Below are positions 8,019 to 15,878 of a DNA stretch of 64,000 nucleotides, piece after piece. The stretch comes from Halorussus gelatinilyticus (lineage in GTDB: Archaea; Halobacteriota; Halobacteria; Halobacteriales; Haladaptataceae), in the NCBI RefSeq assembly GCF_023238445.1, contig NZ_CP096658.1, forward strand, positions 2,666,001 to 2,730,000, in the 5' to 3' direction. The translations under genes and the position numbers were made by a program. A model generated the notes under the pieces. The model was not told the origin of the DNA. It ran no database searches and saw nothing but the letters and a program-made list of their open reading frames with translations. Each line of letters opens with the position of its first letter. Positions within the stretch are counted from its first letter, which is position 1.

Positions 8019-9194
8019 ATGAGCGACAGCGAGATGATTGGCGTCGTCGGCGGGGGACAGCTCGGTCGGATGCTGGCGGAGGCGGCAGCGCCGCTCGGCG
8101 TCGAGGTGGTCGTCCTCGACCCCACGTCCGAGTGCCCGGCATCGCCGGTCGCCCGCGACCAGATCGTCGGCGACTTCGACGACGAGGAGGGAATCCGGGA
8201 GTTGGCCGCGCGCGCGGACTACTTGACGTACGAAATCGAGTTGGCCGACCCGGACGTGCTGGAACGGGTCGCCGACGAGTACGACGTGCCCGTCAACCCC
8301 GACCCCGAGACGCTCCGGACGATTCAGGACAAGTTGGTGCAGAACCGCGCCCTGCGAGACGCCGGGGTGCCGGTGCCGGACTTCCGGCGAGTGGACGACC
8401 GCGAGGACCTGCTGGACGCAATCGAGGAGTTCGGCTACCCCGTGATGCTCAAGGCCCGCGAAGGCGGCTACGACGGCCGGGGGAACGTCCCCGTCGCGGA
8501 CGAGAGCGAAGTCGAGGACGCCCTCGAACAGGTCGAGGGCGGCGCGGTGGTCGAGGAGTTCGTGGACTTCGAGCGCGAGGTGTCGATAATCGGCGTGAAG
8601 GGCACAGACGGCGAGACCGCGACCTTCCCGCTCGGCGAGAACGTCCACCGCGAGGAGATTCTGCGCGAGACGGTCGTTCCGGCCAGAACGAGCGAGGCCG
8701 TCGCCGAGCGCGCCCGCGAGGTCGCCGAGGACGTGCTGGAGATGCTGTCGGGGCGGGGCGTCTACGGTATCGAGCTGTTCGAGACCAGCGAAGGAGAAAT
8801 CCTCGTGAACGAAATCGCCCCGCGGCCGCACAACTCGGGCCACTACACCATCGAGGGCGCGCTGACCTCACAGTTCGAACAGCACGCCCGCGCCGTGACG
8901 GGCCGACCGCTGGGCGCGACCGACCTCAGGAGTCCCGTGGTCTCGGCGAACCTGCTGGGCGACGGCGACGAGCGCCGGGACGCGAACCCGGCCGGCGACG
9001 AGGCGATTCTGGCCCATCCGGGCGCGAGCATCCACTGGTACGGGAAACACGAGGTGTACCCCCTGCGGAAGATGGGCCACTTCACGGTGGTCGGCGAGGC
9101 GCGAAGCGGTTCGCCGGACGAGGCGGACGACGAGACGACCGACGAACTACTCCGCGCGGCCCGCGACCTGCGCGACGAGGTGACTTTCGAATGA
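8019..9194 (+). CDS. purK: N5-carboxyaminoimidazole ribonucleotide synthase
   Basis: ATP-grasp enzyme that makes N5-CAIR from AIR, bicarbonate and ATP in de novo purine synthesis. The 391-residue protein starts with IGVVGGGQLGRMLAEAA, has LTYEIE and the IQDKLVQNRAL segment, the ATP-grasp glycine loop (KAREGGYDGRGN) and the metal/substrate block NEIAPRPHNSGHYTIEGA. A TCTTATG promoter lies about 33 nt upstream. The stop overlaps the purE start (ATGA), giving translational coupling. Confidence 0.94.
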   Translation: MSDSEMIGVVGGGQLGRMLAEAAAPLGVEVVVLDPTSECPASPVARDQIVGDFDDEEGIRELAARADYLTYEIELADPDVLERVADEYDVPVNPDPETLRTIQDKLVQNRALRDAGVPVPDFRRVDDREDLLDAIEEFGYPVMLKAREGGYDGRGNVPVADESEVEDALEQVEGGAVVEEFVDFEREVSIIGVKGTDGETATFPLGENVHREEILRETVVPARTSEAVAERAREVAEDVLEMLSGRGVYGIELFETSEGEILVNEIAPRPHNSGHYTIEGALTSQFEQHARAVTGRPLGATDLRSPVVSANLLGDGDERRDANPAGDEAILAHPGASIHWYGKHEVYPLRKMGHFTVVGEARSGSPDEADDETTDELLRAARDLRDEVTFE

Positions 9195-9832
9195 GCGACG
9201 ACGAACTCCGGACTCTCATCGACGACCTGCGAGCGGAGGCACAGCGCGACAGGGACCCCGAGGCGACGCCGGAAATCGGCATCGTGATGGGGAGCGACTC
9301 GGACCTCGACGTGATGGCGGGGTCCGAGGAGGGACGGCCCGGAGCCTACGACGCCCTGACCGAACTGGGCTTCGAGGAAGTGACCGACTACGACGACCCG
9401 CCCGAGGCCCGATTCACCTTCGAGACGTACGTCGTGTCGGCCCACCGGACGCCAGAACTGATGTACGCCTACGCCGAGACCGCCGAGGAGCGCGGTCTGG
9501 ACGTGATAATCGCGGGGGCCGGCGGCAAGTCCGCGGACCTGCCGAACATGACCGCTTCCATCGCCTACCCGCTCCCGGTCGTCGGCGTGCCGGTCCAAGA
9601 GAAGTCCCTGCCCTCGGTCGTGGGGATGCCGCAGGGCGCACCGCTCGTCGCGGTGGACGCGGGCAAGTCGTTCAACGCGGCGCTGTCGGCGGTCCAGATG
9701 CTCTCGCGCCAGCACGACGAACTGCGCGAGCGACTGGTCGAGTACCACGACGACTTGCAGGCGGGCGTCGCGGACGTGTCCCGGCGACTCCACGAGGAGG
9801 GGACGCCGGGCTTCCGCGAGTCGAACGAGTGA
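9191..9832 (+). CDS. purE: N5-carboxyaminoimidazole ribonucleotide mutase
   Basis: Moves the carboxyl group of N5-CAIR to give CAIR, the step after PurK. 213 residues: IGIVMGSDSDLDVM (phosphate site), SAHRTPE with the catalytic His, AGAGGKSADLPNMTAS and PVVGVPVQEKSLPSVVGMPQ. Compared with bacterial PurE (about 165 residues) it has an N-terminal extension, an insertion before the SAHRTPE motif (EEGRPGAYDALTELGF...DPPEARF) and an acidic C-terminal tail. The ATG at 9191 overlaps the purK stop by 4 nt. Confidence 0.94.
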   Translation: MSDDELRTLIDDLRAEAQRDRDPEATPEIGIVMGSDSDLDVMAGSEEGRPGAYDALTELGFEEVTDYDDPPEARFTFETYVVSAHRTPELMYAYAETAEERGLDVIIAGAGGKSADLPNMTASIAYPLPVVGVPVQEKSLPSVVGMPQGAPLVAVDAGKSFNAALSAVQMLSRQHDELRERLVEYHDDLQAGVADVSRRLHEEGTPGFRESNE

Positions 9833-10468
9833 ACCCGAGCGACCGCGAGGCGGGTGATTGGGTCCCCGGCCGGTCGTAATCGCTCGTTTCTGGTCGATGA
9901 AAGTCTCTAGAAGTGCGCCGTAGTTCTTTCAGAACGGTAGCGTGGTATCTATCGGCCCGTGCCGCGCGACGACGCTCGGACGATTCGGTAGCAATCGGTT
10001 TTCTCCGTGCGCGTGCGAGCGCATCGCCTCGCTGGCAGCGAGGCGACGCGCCCGCAAAGGAGTTCACCGCCGGAAACCGTGGCACTCGACCGCTCGGGAA
10101 CGACGACCGCTCTCGGAGGCGGTGGTCGAGTCGGCGCGCAGTTTGCGGGAGTCGGCGTGCAGTTCGCGAGAACTAACAGAACCGACCGACCGGGCGACCG
10201 TCCCGACCCCGATATCCGACGCGTCCGACCGTTTCGTCGCTCGTTCGGCCGGTTTGATGGGCTTAACGTCAGGAATTTGGTATCGCGCTGTGTCGGTTCC
10301 GAAGACGCTCCCCCTCGGAACCGCGACTCCGACGCGAAATATCCGCTTTCCCGACAGTATCCGTCAAGCCGACGAACGGGGGTTGAGGCCGCCAGATTCG
10401 TCCGAATCGCAAGAATCAACGCTTATGAGGGTGCGCTCATAATCTCGGGATGGTAGGAGAATATCCGC
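9833..10468. other. Intergenic region between purE and nuoA, no supported gene
   Basis: About 635 bp. Short open frames exist on both strands but translate to Arg/Ser-rich sequence without haloarchaeal acidic bias. A strong hairpin lies at 10021-10049 (10-bp perfect core stem with a GGC loop). AT-richer patches near 10267 and 10440 include the nuo promoter. No tRNA or known RNA fold was recognised. Confidence 0.5.
10438..10444 (+). promoter_or_regulatory. Likely promoter of the nuo operon
   Basis: CATAATC begins 31 nt before the nuoA ATG, the expected spacing for a TATA box giving a leaderless or near-leaderless transcript. A GGAG stretch lies about 12 nt before the ATG. Confidence 0.45.
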
Positions 10469-10879
10469 ATGAATCCATGGATAGCTATTGGCGCGTTAGC
10501 GCTGGTGGGGCTGTTGATACCGCTCGGGATGATGGCGGTCTCCAGCCTCATTCGGCCGACCGTGCCCGAAAAAGGTAAAACCGCCACCTACGAGAGCGGC
10601 GAGGTGCCGACGGGCGGCACGCGAATCCGATTCAACATACAGTACTACATGGTCGCGTTGCTGTTCGTCGTCTTCGACATCGAGACCGTCCTCATCTTCC
10701 CTTGGACGGTCATCTACAGGAACGCGGTCTCGATGGACGGCGTCGGGCTGACGAATGCGCTGGCCCCGATGTTGCTGTTCATCGCCGTTCTCGTCGTCGG
10801 TCTCGGCTGGGCGTGGCGTAACGGTGCCGTACGGTGGGTGCGCAATCCCGACCGTTCGCAACGGAGCGTGGATAGATAA
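10469..10879 (+). CDS. nuoA: NADH dehydrogenase-like complex subunit A
   Basis: 136-residue membrane subunit with three predicted helices, at the junction of the membrane and peripheral arms of complex I. Recognised by the loop TYESGEVPTGGTRIRFNIQY and the conserved helix VALLFVVFDIETVLIFPW with its buried acidic pair. The YECG cysteine common in bacterial NuoA is Ser here. First gene of an 11-gene operon; its TAA overlaps the nuoB ATG by one base. Confidence 0.93.
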   Translation: MNPWIAIGALALVGLLIPLGMMAVSSLIRPTVPEKGKTATYESGEVPTGGTRIRFNIQYYMVALLFVVFDIETVLIFPWTVIYRNAVSMDGVGLTNALAPMLLFIAVLVVGLGWAWRNGAVRWVRNPDRSQRSVDR

Positions 10880-11580
10880 TGAGCAACGAACCACGGGACA
10901 CGATTCACAGTAGTACAGCCCCGCAGACCAAGACTCGCGAAGCCCGGATGGAGGGCGTGGACAACCGGTTCAACTCGAAGCTTCGGGAGGCGTTCGGCTC
11001 GTCGCCGTTCATCCTCACGAAGTTCGACAAGTTCATGAACTGGGTTCGGGGGTCGTCGATGTTCATGCTGCAGTTCGGTATCGCGTGCTGCAGCATCGAG
11101 ATGATGCACACCTACGCGGTCAAACACGACCTCGACCGATTCGGCGCGGGCGTGCCGCGCGCGTCGCCGCGACAGGCCGACGTGATGATCGTGCCGGGGA
11201 CCATCGTCTCGAAGTTCGCCCCCCGGATGAAGCGCGTCTACGACCAGATGCCCGAGCCCAAGTTCGTCGTCAACATGGGGTCGTGTTCCATCTCGGGCGG
11301 CCCGTTCCAGGAGGGCTACAACGTCATCAAGGGTGCCGAGGAGGTCATTCCGGTGGACATCCACGTCCCCGGCTGTCCGCCCCGCCCCGAGGCGCTGGTC
11401 TACGGCGTCGCCAAGCTGCAGGAGCGCGTCGCCAACGGCGAGACCAGTCCGGTGACGGTCAAGCCCTACGAGCTGGAGGAGTTCGGCGACCTCGAACGCG
11501 ACGAACTCATCGACAAGCTCGCCGACGACATCGACGAGGACACCCTCGTCATGCGCTACAACTGGGCTGATTCGCCATGA
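10879..11580 (+). CDS. nuoB: NADH dehydrogenase-like complex subunit B (cluster N2)
   Basis: 233-residue peripheral subunit carrying the terminal 4Fe-4S cluster N2 that hands electrons to quinone. All four ligands are visible: the tandem cysteines in [10 protein letters not shown], the single Cys in [12 protein letters not shown] and the one in [11 protein letters not shown]. It has an N-terminal extension of about 50 residues and an acidic C-terminal tail typical of haloarchaea. It overlaps nuoA by 1 nt and nuoCD by 4 nt, so translation is probably coupled. Confidence 0.95.
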   Translation: MSNEPRDTIHSSTAPQTKTREARMEGVDNRFNSKLREAFGSSPFILTKFDKFMNWVRGSSMFMLQFGIACCSIEMMHTYAVKHDLDRFGAGVPRASPRQADVMIVPGTIVSKFAPRMKRVYDQMPEPKFVVNMGSCSISGGPFQEGYNVIKGAEEVIPVDIHVPGCPPRPEALVYGVAKLQERVANGETSPVTVKPYELEEFGDLERDELIDKLADDIDEDTLVMRYNWADSP

Positions 11581-13247
11581 GTTCCCAAGAGAAGACACCC
11601 GAGGGGGACCTTCCGGCGGTCGAGGGCGTCGATTACGACGCCATCGAGGCGATGCTCGGCGAGCGCGTCCTCGGACGCGAGAGCCACCTCAACGCCGAGG
11701 GGTTCGTCGTCCGACCCGACGAAGTCGAGGAGACGCTCGAAATCCTGCGCAACGAGGCCGGATTCGACCACCTCTCGATGCTCACCGCGCAGGACTACCC
11801 GGACCGCTACGAGAGCATCTACCACCTCAAGAAGTACGACGACCCGACCCAGGAAGTCAGCGTCGTCGTCCCCACCGACCCGGAGAACCCGACCAGCGAG
11901 TCGGCGGCGTCGGTGTACAAGACCGCGGAGTGGCACGAGCGCGAGGCCTACGATCTCGTGGGCGTCGAGTACGAGAACCACCCGGACCTGCGGCGCATCC
12001 TCCTGCCCGAGACGTGGCAGGGTCACCCGCTGAGTGGTGACTACGATCAGGACAAACCGCAACTCGTCACGTTGCAGGAACACGTCAACCCGCTCGCCGA
12101 GAGCCAAGAGGACAGCGAGTCGGACACGATGTTCCTGAACATCGGGCCCCACCACCCCGCGACTCACGGCGTCCTGCACGTCAAGACCGTCCTCGACGGC
12201 GAGCAGGTCGCGGACGTGGAACCCGACATCGGCTACCTCCACCGCTGCGAGGAGCAGATGTGTCAGAACGGGACCTACCGCCACCAGATCATGCCGTACC
12301 CCGACCGCTGGGACTACGCGTCGGCGGGCCTGCTCAACGAGTGGGCCTACGCCCGCGTGGCGGAGGACCTCAACGACATCGAGGTGCCCGAGTACGCCCA
12401 GATAATCCGGACGATGAGCGCCGAGCTGTGTCGCATCGCGTCGCACATGCTCGCGCTCGGGACGTTCTGTCTGGACATCTACGGCGACTTCACGGCCATC
12501 TTCATGTACGCCATGCGCGACCGGGAGAAGGTTCAGAACCTTCTGGAGGACCTGACCGGCCAGCGCATGATGTTCAACTACTTCCGGCTGGGCGGGGTCG
12601 TCTGGGACCTTCCGGAACCCCGCGAGGAGTTCTTCGGCAAGATCCGGGACTTCCTCGACGACCTGCCGGAGACTCTGGAGGAGTACCACGACCTCATCAC
12701 GGGCAACGAGATTTTCCAGAAGCGCACCATCGACACGGGCGTCCTCACGCCCGAGAAGGCCAAGCAGTACGGCTGTACGGGACCGGTCGCCCGCGGGTCG
12801 GGCGTCGATTACGACCTGCGGCGCGACGACCCCTACGGCTACTACGACGAACTCGACTGGGACGTCGTGACCGAAGACGGCTGTGACAACTTTGCGCGCC
12901 TCCTCGTCCGGATGCGAGAGGTCGAGGAGTCGGCGAAGATAATCAGCCAGTGCGTGGACCTGCTCGAAGACTGGCCCGAGGACGAGCGCGACATTCAGGC
13001 GAACGTCCCGCGGACGCTCAAGCCCGACCCCGACACGGAAGTCTACCGCGCCGTCGAAGGCGCGAAGGGCGAACTGGGCATCTACATCCGGTCGGACGGC
13101 ACCGACAAACCCGGCCGGTTCAAGATTCGCAGTCCGTGTTTCAACAACCTCCACTCGCTGGAGGAGATGGCCGAGGGCGAGTACGTGCCCGACCTCGTGG
13201 CCGCGCTGGGTAGCCTCGACGTGATTCTCGGGGAGGTGGACCGCTGA
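11577..13247 (+). CDS. nuoCD: NADH dehydrogenase-like complex fused subunits C and D
   Basis: 556-residue fusion. Residues of about 1-180 are NuoC (30-kDa type), including the EWHEREAYDLVGVEYENHPDL block and the LLPETWQGHPL end. Residues from about 185 are NuoD (49-kDa type), starting at FLNIGPHHPATHGVLH, which lines the quinone pocket, and continuing through IGYLHRCEEQM, MSAELCRIASHML and the C-terminal FKIRSPCFNNL. The fusion resembles that of E. coli. Together with NuoB it makes the quinone-reducing end of the complex. The stop overlaps the nuoH ATG by one base. Confidence 0.95.
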   Translation: MSSQEKTPEGDLPAVEGVDYDAIEAMLGERVLGRESHLNAEGFVVRPDEVEETLEILRNEAGFDHLSMLTAQDYPDRYESIYHLKKYDDPTQEVSVVVPTDPENPTSESAASVYKTAEWHEREAYDLVGVEYENHPDLRRILLPETWQGHPLSGDYDQDKPQLVTLQEHVNPLAESQEDSESDTMFLNIGPHHPATHGVLHVKTVLDGEQVADVEPDIGYLHRCEEQMCQNGTYRHQIMPYPDRWDYASAGLLNEWAYARVAEDLNDIEVPEYAQIIRTMSAELCRIASHMLALGTFCLDIYGDFTAIFMYAMRDREKVQNLLEDLTGQRMMFNYFRLGGVVWDLPEPREEFFGKIRDFLDDLPETLEEYHDLITGNEIFQKRTIDTGVLTPEKAKQYGCTGPVARGSGVDYDLRRDDPYGYYDELDWDVVTEDGCDNFARLLVRMREVEESAKIISQCVDLLEDWPEDERDIQANVPRTLKPDPDTEVYRAVEGAKGELGIYIRSDGTDKPGRFKIRSPCFNNLHSLEEMAEGEYVPDLVAALGSLDVILGEVDR

Positions 13248-14347
13248 TGTTCGACCTCCTTCCGCTCCAAGCGCAGGCAGAACCGCTGCTGCCCGAGACC
13301 ATCGGAAAGTGGCTGTTCGGCGCGAACATGGCCCCGTGGCAGGAGGCCGTCGCGGCGTTCCTCGCCGCGTTCCTCATCGGCAACATCATGCTGGCGATGA
13401 CCGGCGTCGCCGGGCCGTGGGCCAAGCGGAAGATCACCGCCGCGTTCACCGACCGCATCGCGGTCAACCGCCACGGTCCCGCGGGCCTGCTCATCATCGT
13501 GGCCGACGCGGTCCGCCTGCTCGGCAAGGAACTCATCATACCGGACGGTGCGGACCGACCGGCGTTCGACCTCGCGCCCATCGTGATGGCCGGGTCGGCG
13601 CTGCTCGGGTTCGCGGTCATCCCGATGGGACATCTCTTCGGCGTCAACCTGCATCTGGCCGACCCCGAAATCGGGATGGCCTACGTGTTCGCGGTCGCCT
13701 CCATCGCAACGCTCGCGCTGGCGATGGCGGGCTACGCGTCGAACAACAAGTACTCGCTGATGGGCGGTCTGCGCGCCATCGCGCAGAACATCGCCTACGA
13801 GATTCCGCTGGTCCTGACCGCGGCGTCGGTCGTGCTGTTCACCGACTCGCTCCGGATGAGTACGATAGTCGCGGCCCAGCAGCAACCGCTCTTCACTATC
13901 GCCGGAATCACGATTCCGTCGTGGTTCGCGTTCGTCAACCCGTTCGCGTTCGTCCTGTTCGTGGTGGCGAACCTCGCGGAGGTCGGCCGGAACCCGTTCG
14001 ACATTCCGGAAGCGCCGACCGAGATCGTCGCCGGATACCAGACCGAGTACTCGTCGGTGTACTTCGTGCTGTTCTACCTCGGCGAGTTCCTCCACATCTT
14101 CCTCGGCGGCGCTATTATCGCGACGCTGTTCCTCGGCGGCGCGAGCGGCCCGTTCCTGCCGGAGTCGCTGAACTTCGTCTGGTTCGTCGTGAAGATCTGG
14201 GCCGTCTTCCTGTTCACGCAGTGGGCGCGGTCGGCGGTGCCCCGCGTCCGCATCGACCAACTCATCGAGATCGGCTGGAAGGGCATGCTCGTGTTGAGCT
14301 TCGCTAACCTCGTCCTGACGGCCGTCATCGTCGGGGTGATGCTCTAA
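13247..14347 (+). CDS. nuoH: NADH dehydrogenase-like complex subunit H
   Basis: 366-residue membrane subunit with about eight helices that forms part of the quinone chamber. Diagnostic features are the NRHGPAGLL loop after helix 1 and the acidic matrix loop EVGRNPFDIPEAPTEIVAG followed by YQTEYSS, which couples quinone chemistry to proton channels. A short N-terminal amphipathic extension precedes the first helix. One-base overlaps with nuoCD and nuoI show tight packing of the operon. Confidence 0.95.
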   Translation: MFDLLPLQAQAEPLLPETIGKWLFGANMAPWQEAVAAFLAAFLIGNIMLAMTGVAGPWAKRKITAAFTDRIAVNRHGPAGLLIIVADAVRLLGKELIIPDGADRPAFDLAPIVMAGSALLGFAVIPMGHLFGVNLHLADPEIGMAYVFAVASIATLALAMAGYASNNKYSLMGGLRAIAQNIAYEIPLVLTAASVVLFTDSLRMSTIVAAQQQPLFTIAGITIPSWFAFVNPFAFVLFVVANLAEVGRNPFDIPEAPTEIVAGYQTEYSSVYFVLFYLGEFLHIFLGGAIIATLFLGGASGPFLPESLNFVWFVVKIWAVFLFTQWARSAVPRVRIDQLIEIGWKGMLVLSFANLVLTAVIVGVML

Positions 14348-14808
14348 TGATCGGAGTACTGAAATCAATGGCGACGACGCTGAAGCACGCACTGGACGGG
14401 TCCACGTTCACGGTCGAGTACCCGGAAGTGGCACCCGAAGTAAGCCCCCGATTCCGCGGGGTCCACAAGTTCAGCCAAGAGCGCTGCATCTGGTGTCGTC
14501 AGTGCGAGAACGTCTGTCCGAACGACACGATTCAGATCGTTCAGGACGACCAGCGCAACGGCGAGCAGTACAACCTCCACATCGGACAGTGCATCTACTG
14601 TCGGCTGTGCGAGGAGGTCTGTCCGGTGGACGCCATTCTGCTCACGGAGAACTTCGAGTTCACGGGCGACACCAAAGACGACCTCGTGTACAACAAAGAG
14701 CAGTTGAAGAACGTCCCGTGGTACAAGGACTTAGACCCCCTCGAATCCCGCGAACCCGACCGGGGCGCGTGGATCGGCGAGGGCGAAGGCGAGGTGGACT
14801 ACCAGTAG
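14347..14808 (+). CDS. nuoI: NADH dehydrogenase-like complex subunit I (two 4Fe-4S clusters)
   Basis: 153-residue ferredoxin-like subunit with clusters N6a and N6b. Both CxxCxxCxxxCP motifs are intact: CIWCRQCENVCP and CIYCRLCEEVCP. Because no NuoEFG genes follow, this subunit is the likely docking point for the electron donor, for example reduced ferredoxin; that is inference. Its ATG overlaps the nuoH stop. About 50 nt separate its stop from the nuoJ1 ATG, the only real gap in the first part of the operon. Confidence 0.95.
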   Translation: MIGVLKSMATTLKHALDGSTFTVEYPEVAPEVSPRFRGVHKFSQERCIWCRQCENVCPNDTIQIVQDDQRNGEQYNLHIGQCIYCRLCEEVCPVDAILLTENFEFTGDTKDDLVYNKEQLKNVPWYKDLDPLESREPDRGAWIGEGEGEVDYQ

Positions 14809-14821
14809 TCCATCTCGAAAC

Positions 14822-14828
14822 GTTAAAA
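14822..14828 (+). promoter_or_regulatory. Possible internal promoter before nuoJ1
   Basis: GTTAAAA lies in the nuoI-nuoJ1 gap, 29 nt before a GTG (14851) and 38 nt before the preferred nuoJ1 ATG (14860). Spacing suits an archaeal TATA box, so the membrane-arm genes J to N could be partly transcribed on their own. Confidence 0.3.
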
Positions 14829-14859
14829 GGACGAATACGAGAATTTCAAGGTGACTGAA

Positions 14860-15138
14860 ATGGCATACGAGCTACTCACGTTCGGGCTGTTCGCTCTCGT
14901 CACGATAGCGAGCAGTCTGGGCGTCGTCCTGGTGCGGGACGTTTGGCACTCCGCGTTACTGCTGGGTGTCGCGCTGATCTCCGTCGCTGTACATTACGTG
15001 ATGTTACAAGCGGAGTTCCTCGCGGCCATGCAGATACTCGTCTACGTAGGCGGGGTGTTGGTGCTCATCACGTTCGCCGTGATGCTCACGCGCCAGGCCA
15101 AGACAGGTGAATCGAAAGAGGAGGTGACCGACGTATGA
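14860..15138 (+). CDS. nuoJ1: NADH dehydrogenase-like complex subunit J, N-terminal half (J1)
   Basis: 92-residue protein with three predicted helices covering the N-terminal half of NuoJ, including VLVRDVWHSALLLGVAL and the FLAAMQILVYVGGVLVLITF helix that carries the conserved pi-bulge region. The ATG at 14860 is preferred over the in-frame GTG at 14851 because GGTGA lies 6 nt before it. The second half of NuoJ is the next gene, overlapping by 4 nt. Confidence 0.88.
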   Translation: MAYELLTFGLFALVTIASSLGVVLVRDVWHSALLLGVALISVAVHYVMLQAEFLAAMQILVYVGGVLVLITFAVMLTRQAKTGESKEEVTDV

Positions 15139-15572
15139 GCGACTACGACGACGACAGAGCCGAACGCGGACTCAGCGTCGAACCGGACACCGACGATAGA
15201 GAACGCAAGTGGCCCGGCGTGGCCGCGGTCGCGCTCTTCGCGGTGATGGCGTGGCTCTTCGTCGGAGCGGAGTTCGGCGAGGCCGCCGGCTTCCCCGACG
15301 GACCCTCGATTACCGCGAGCATCGGCTACGCGATGTTCAACATCAACGCGCAGAACGCCGTGCCGAGCGAAGGGATGCTCGTCGTGTTCGAGATTATCGA
15401 CCTCGTGCTGGTCGCGGCGCTGGTCGGCGCGGTCATGCTGGCCCGGCGCGACGACGGCGGCGAGATTACCTCGGCCCTGCGCTCGGACGCGGTCGAGCAG
15501 GAGCCCTCGCCCGGCGAAGTCGTCGCCGACGGGGGTACCGAACCGACGGACTCGACGGGAGGTGAGCAGTGA
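15135..15572 (+). CDS. nuoJ2: NADH dehydrogenase-like complex subunit J, C-terminal half (J2)
   Basis: 145-residue protein with two predicted helices (VAAVALFAVMAWLFVGAEF and VFEIIDLVLVAALVGAVMLA), flanked by acidic head and tail segments. Position and the terminal helix identify it as the C-terminal half of NuoJ, encoded separately. It overlaps J1 by 4 nt and its TGA shares a base with the nuoK ATG. The first 25 and last 35 residues are highly acidic and probably solvent exposed. Confidence 0.85.
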   Translation: MSDYDDDRAERGLSVEPDTDDRERKWPGVAAVALFAVMAWLFVGAEFGEAAGFPDGPSITASIGYAMFNINAQNAVPSEGMLVVFEIIDLVLVAALVGAVMLARRDDGGEITSALRSDAVEQEPSPGEVVADGGTEPTDSTGGEQ

Positions 15573-15874
15573 TGGTTCCGGTTCAGTACTACCTCCTGCT
15601 CTCGGCCGCCGTGTTCTGTATCGGCGTGTTCGGCATCCTGACCCGGCGGAACGCGCTGCTGTTCCTGATGAGCGTGGAGCTACTGCTGAACGCGGCGAAC
15701 ATCAACCTCGTCGCGTTCTCGAACTTCCACGGCAATCTGACGGGCCAGACGTTCAGCCTGTTCACGCTGGCGCTGGCGGCCGCGGAGGTCGCGGTCGGCA
15801 TCGGCATCATCCTCGTGTTGTATCGTAACTTCAAGGACGTGGACGTGAACGAAGCGACGACGATGAGGTGGTAA
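15572..15874 (+). CDS. nuoK: NADH dehydrogenase-like complex subunit K
   Basis: 100-residue, three-helix membrane subunit homologous to MrpC. The two buried glutamates of the proton path are visible in SVELLLNAANINLVAF and LAAAEVAVGIGIILVLYR. The ATG at 15572 overlaps the J2 stop (TGATG); a GTG three bases earlier is less likely. Confidence 0.93.
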   Translation: MVPVQYYLLLSAAVFCIGVFGILTRRNALLFLMSVELLLNAANINLVAFSNFHGNLTGQTFSLFTLALAAAEVAVGIGIILVLYRNFKDVDVNEATTMRW

Positions 15875-15878
15875 ACGT

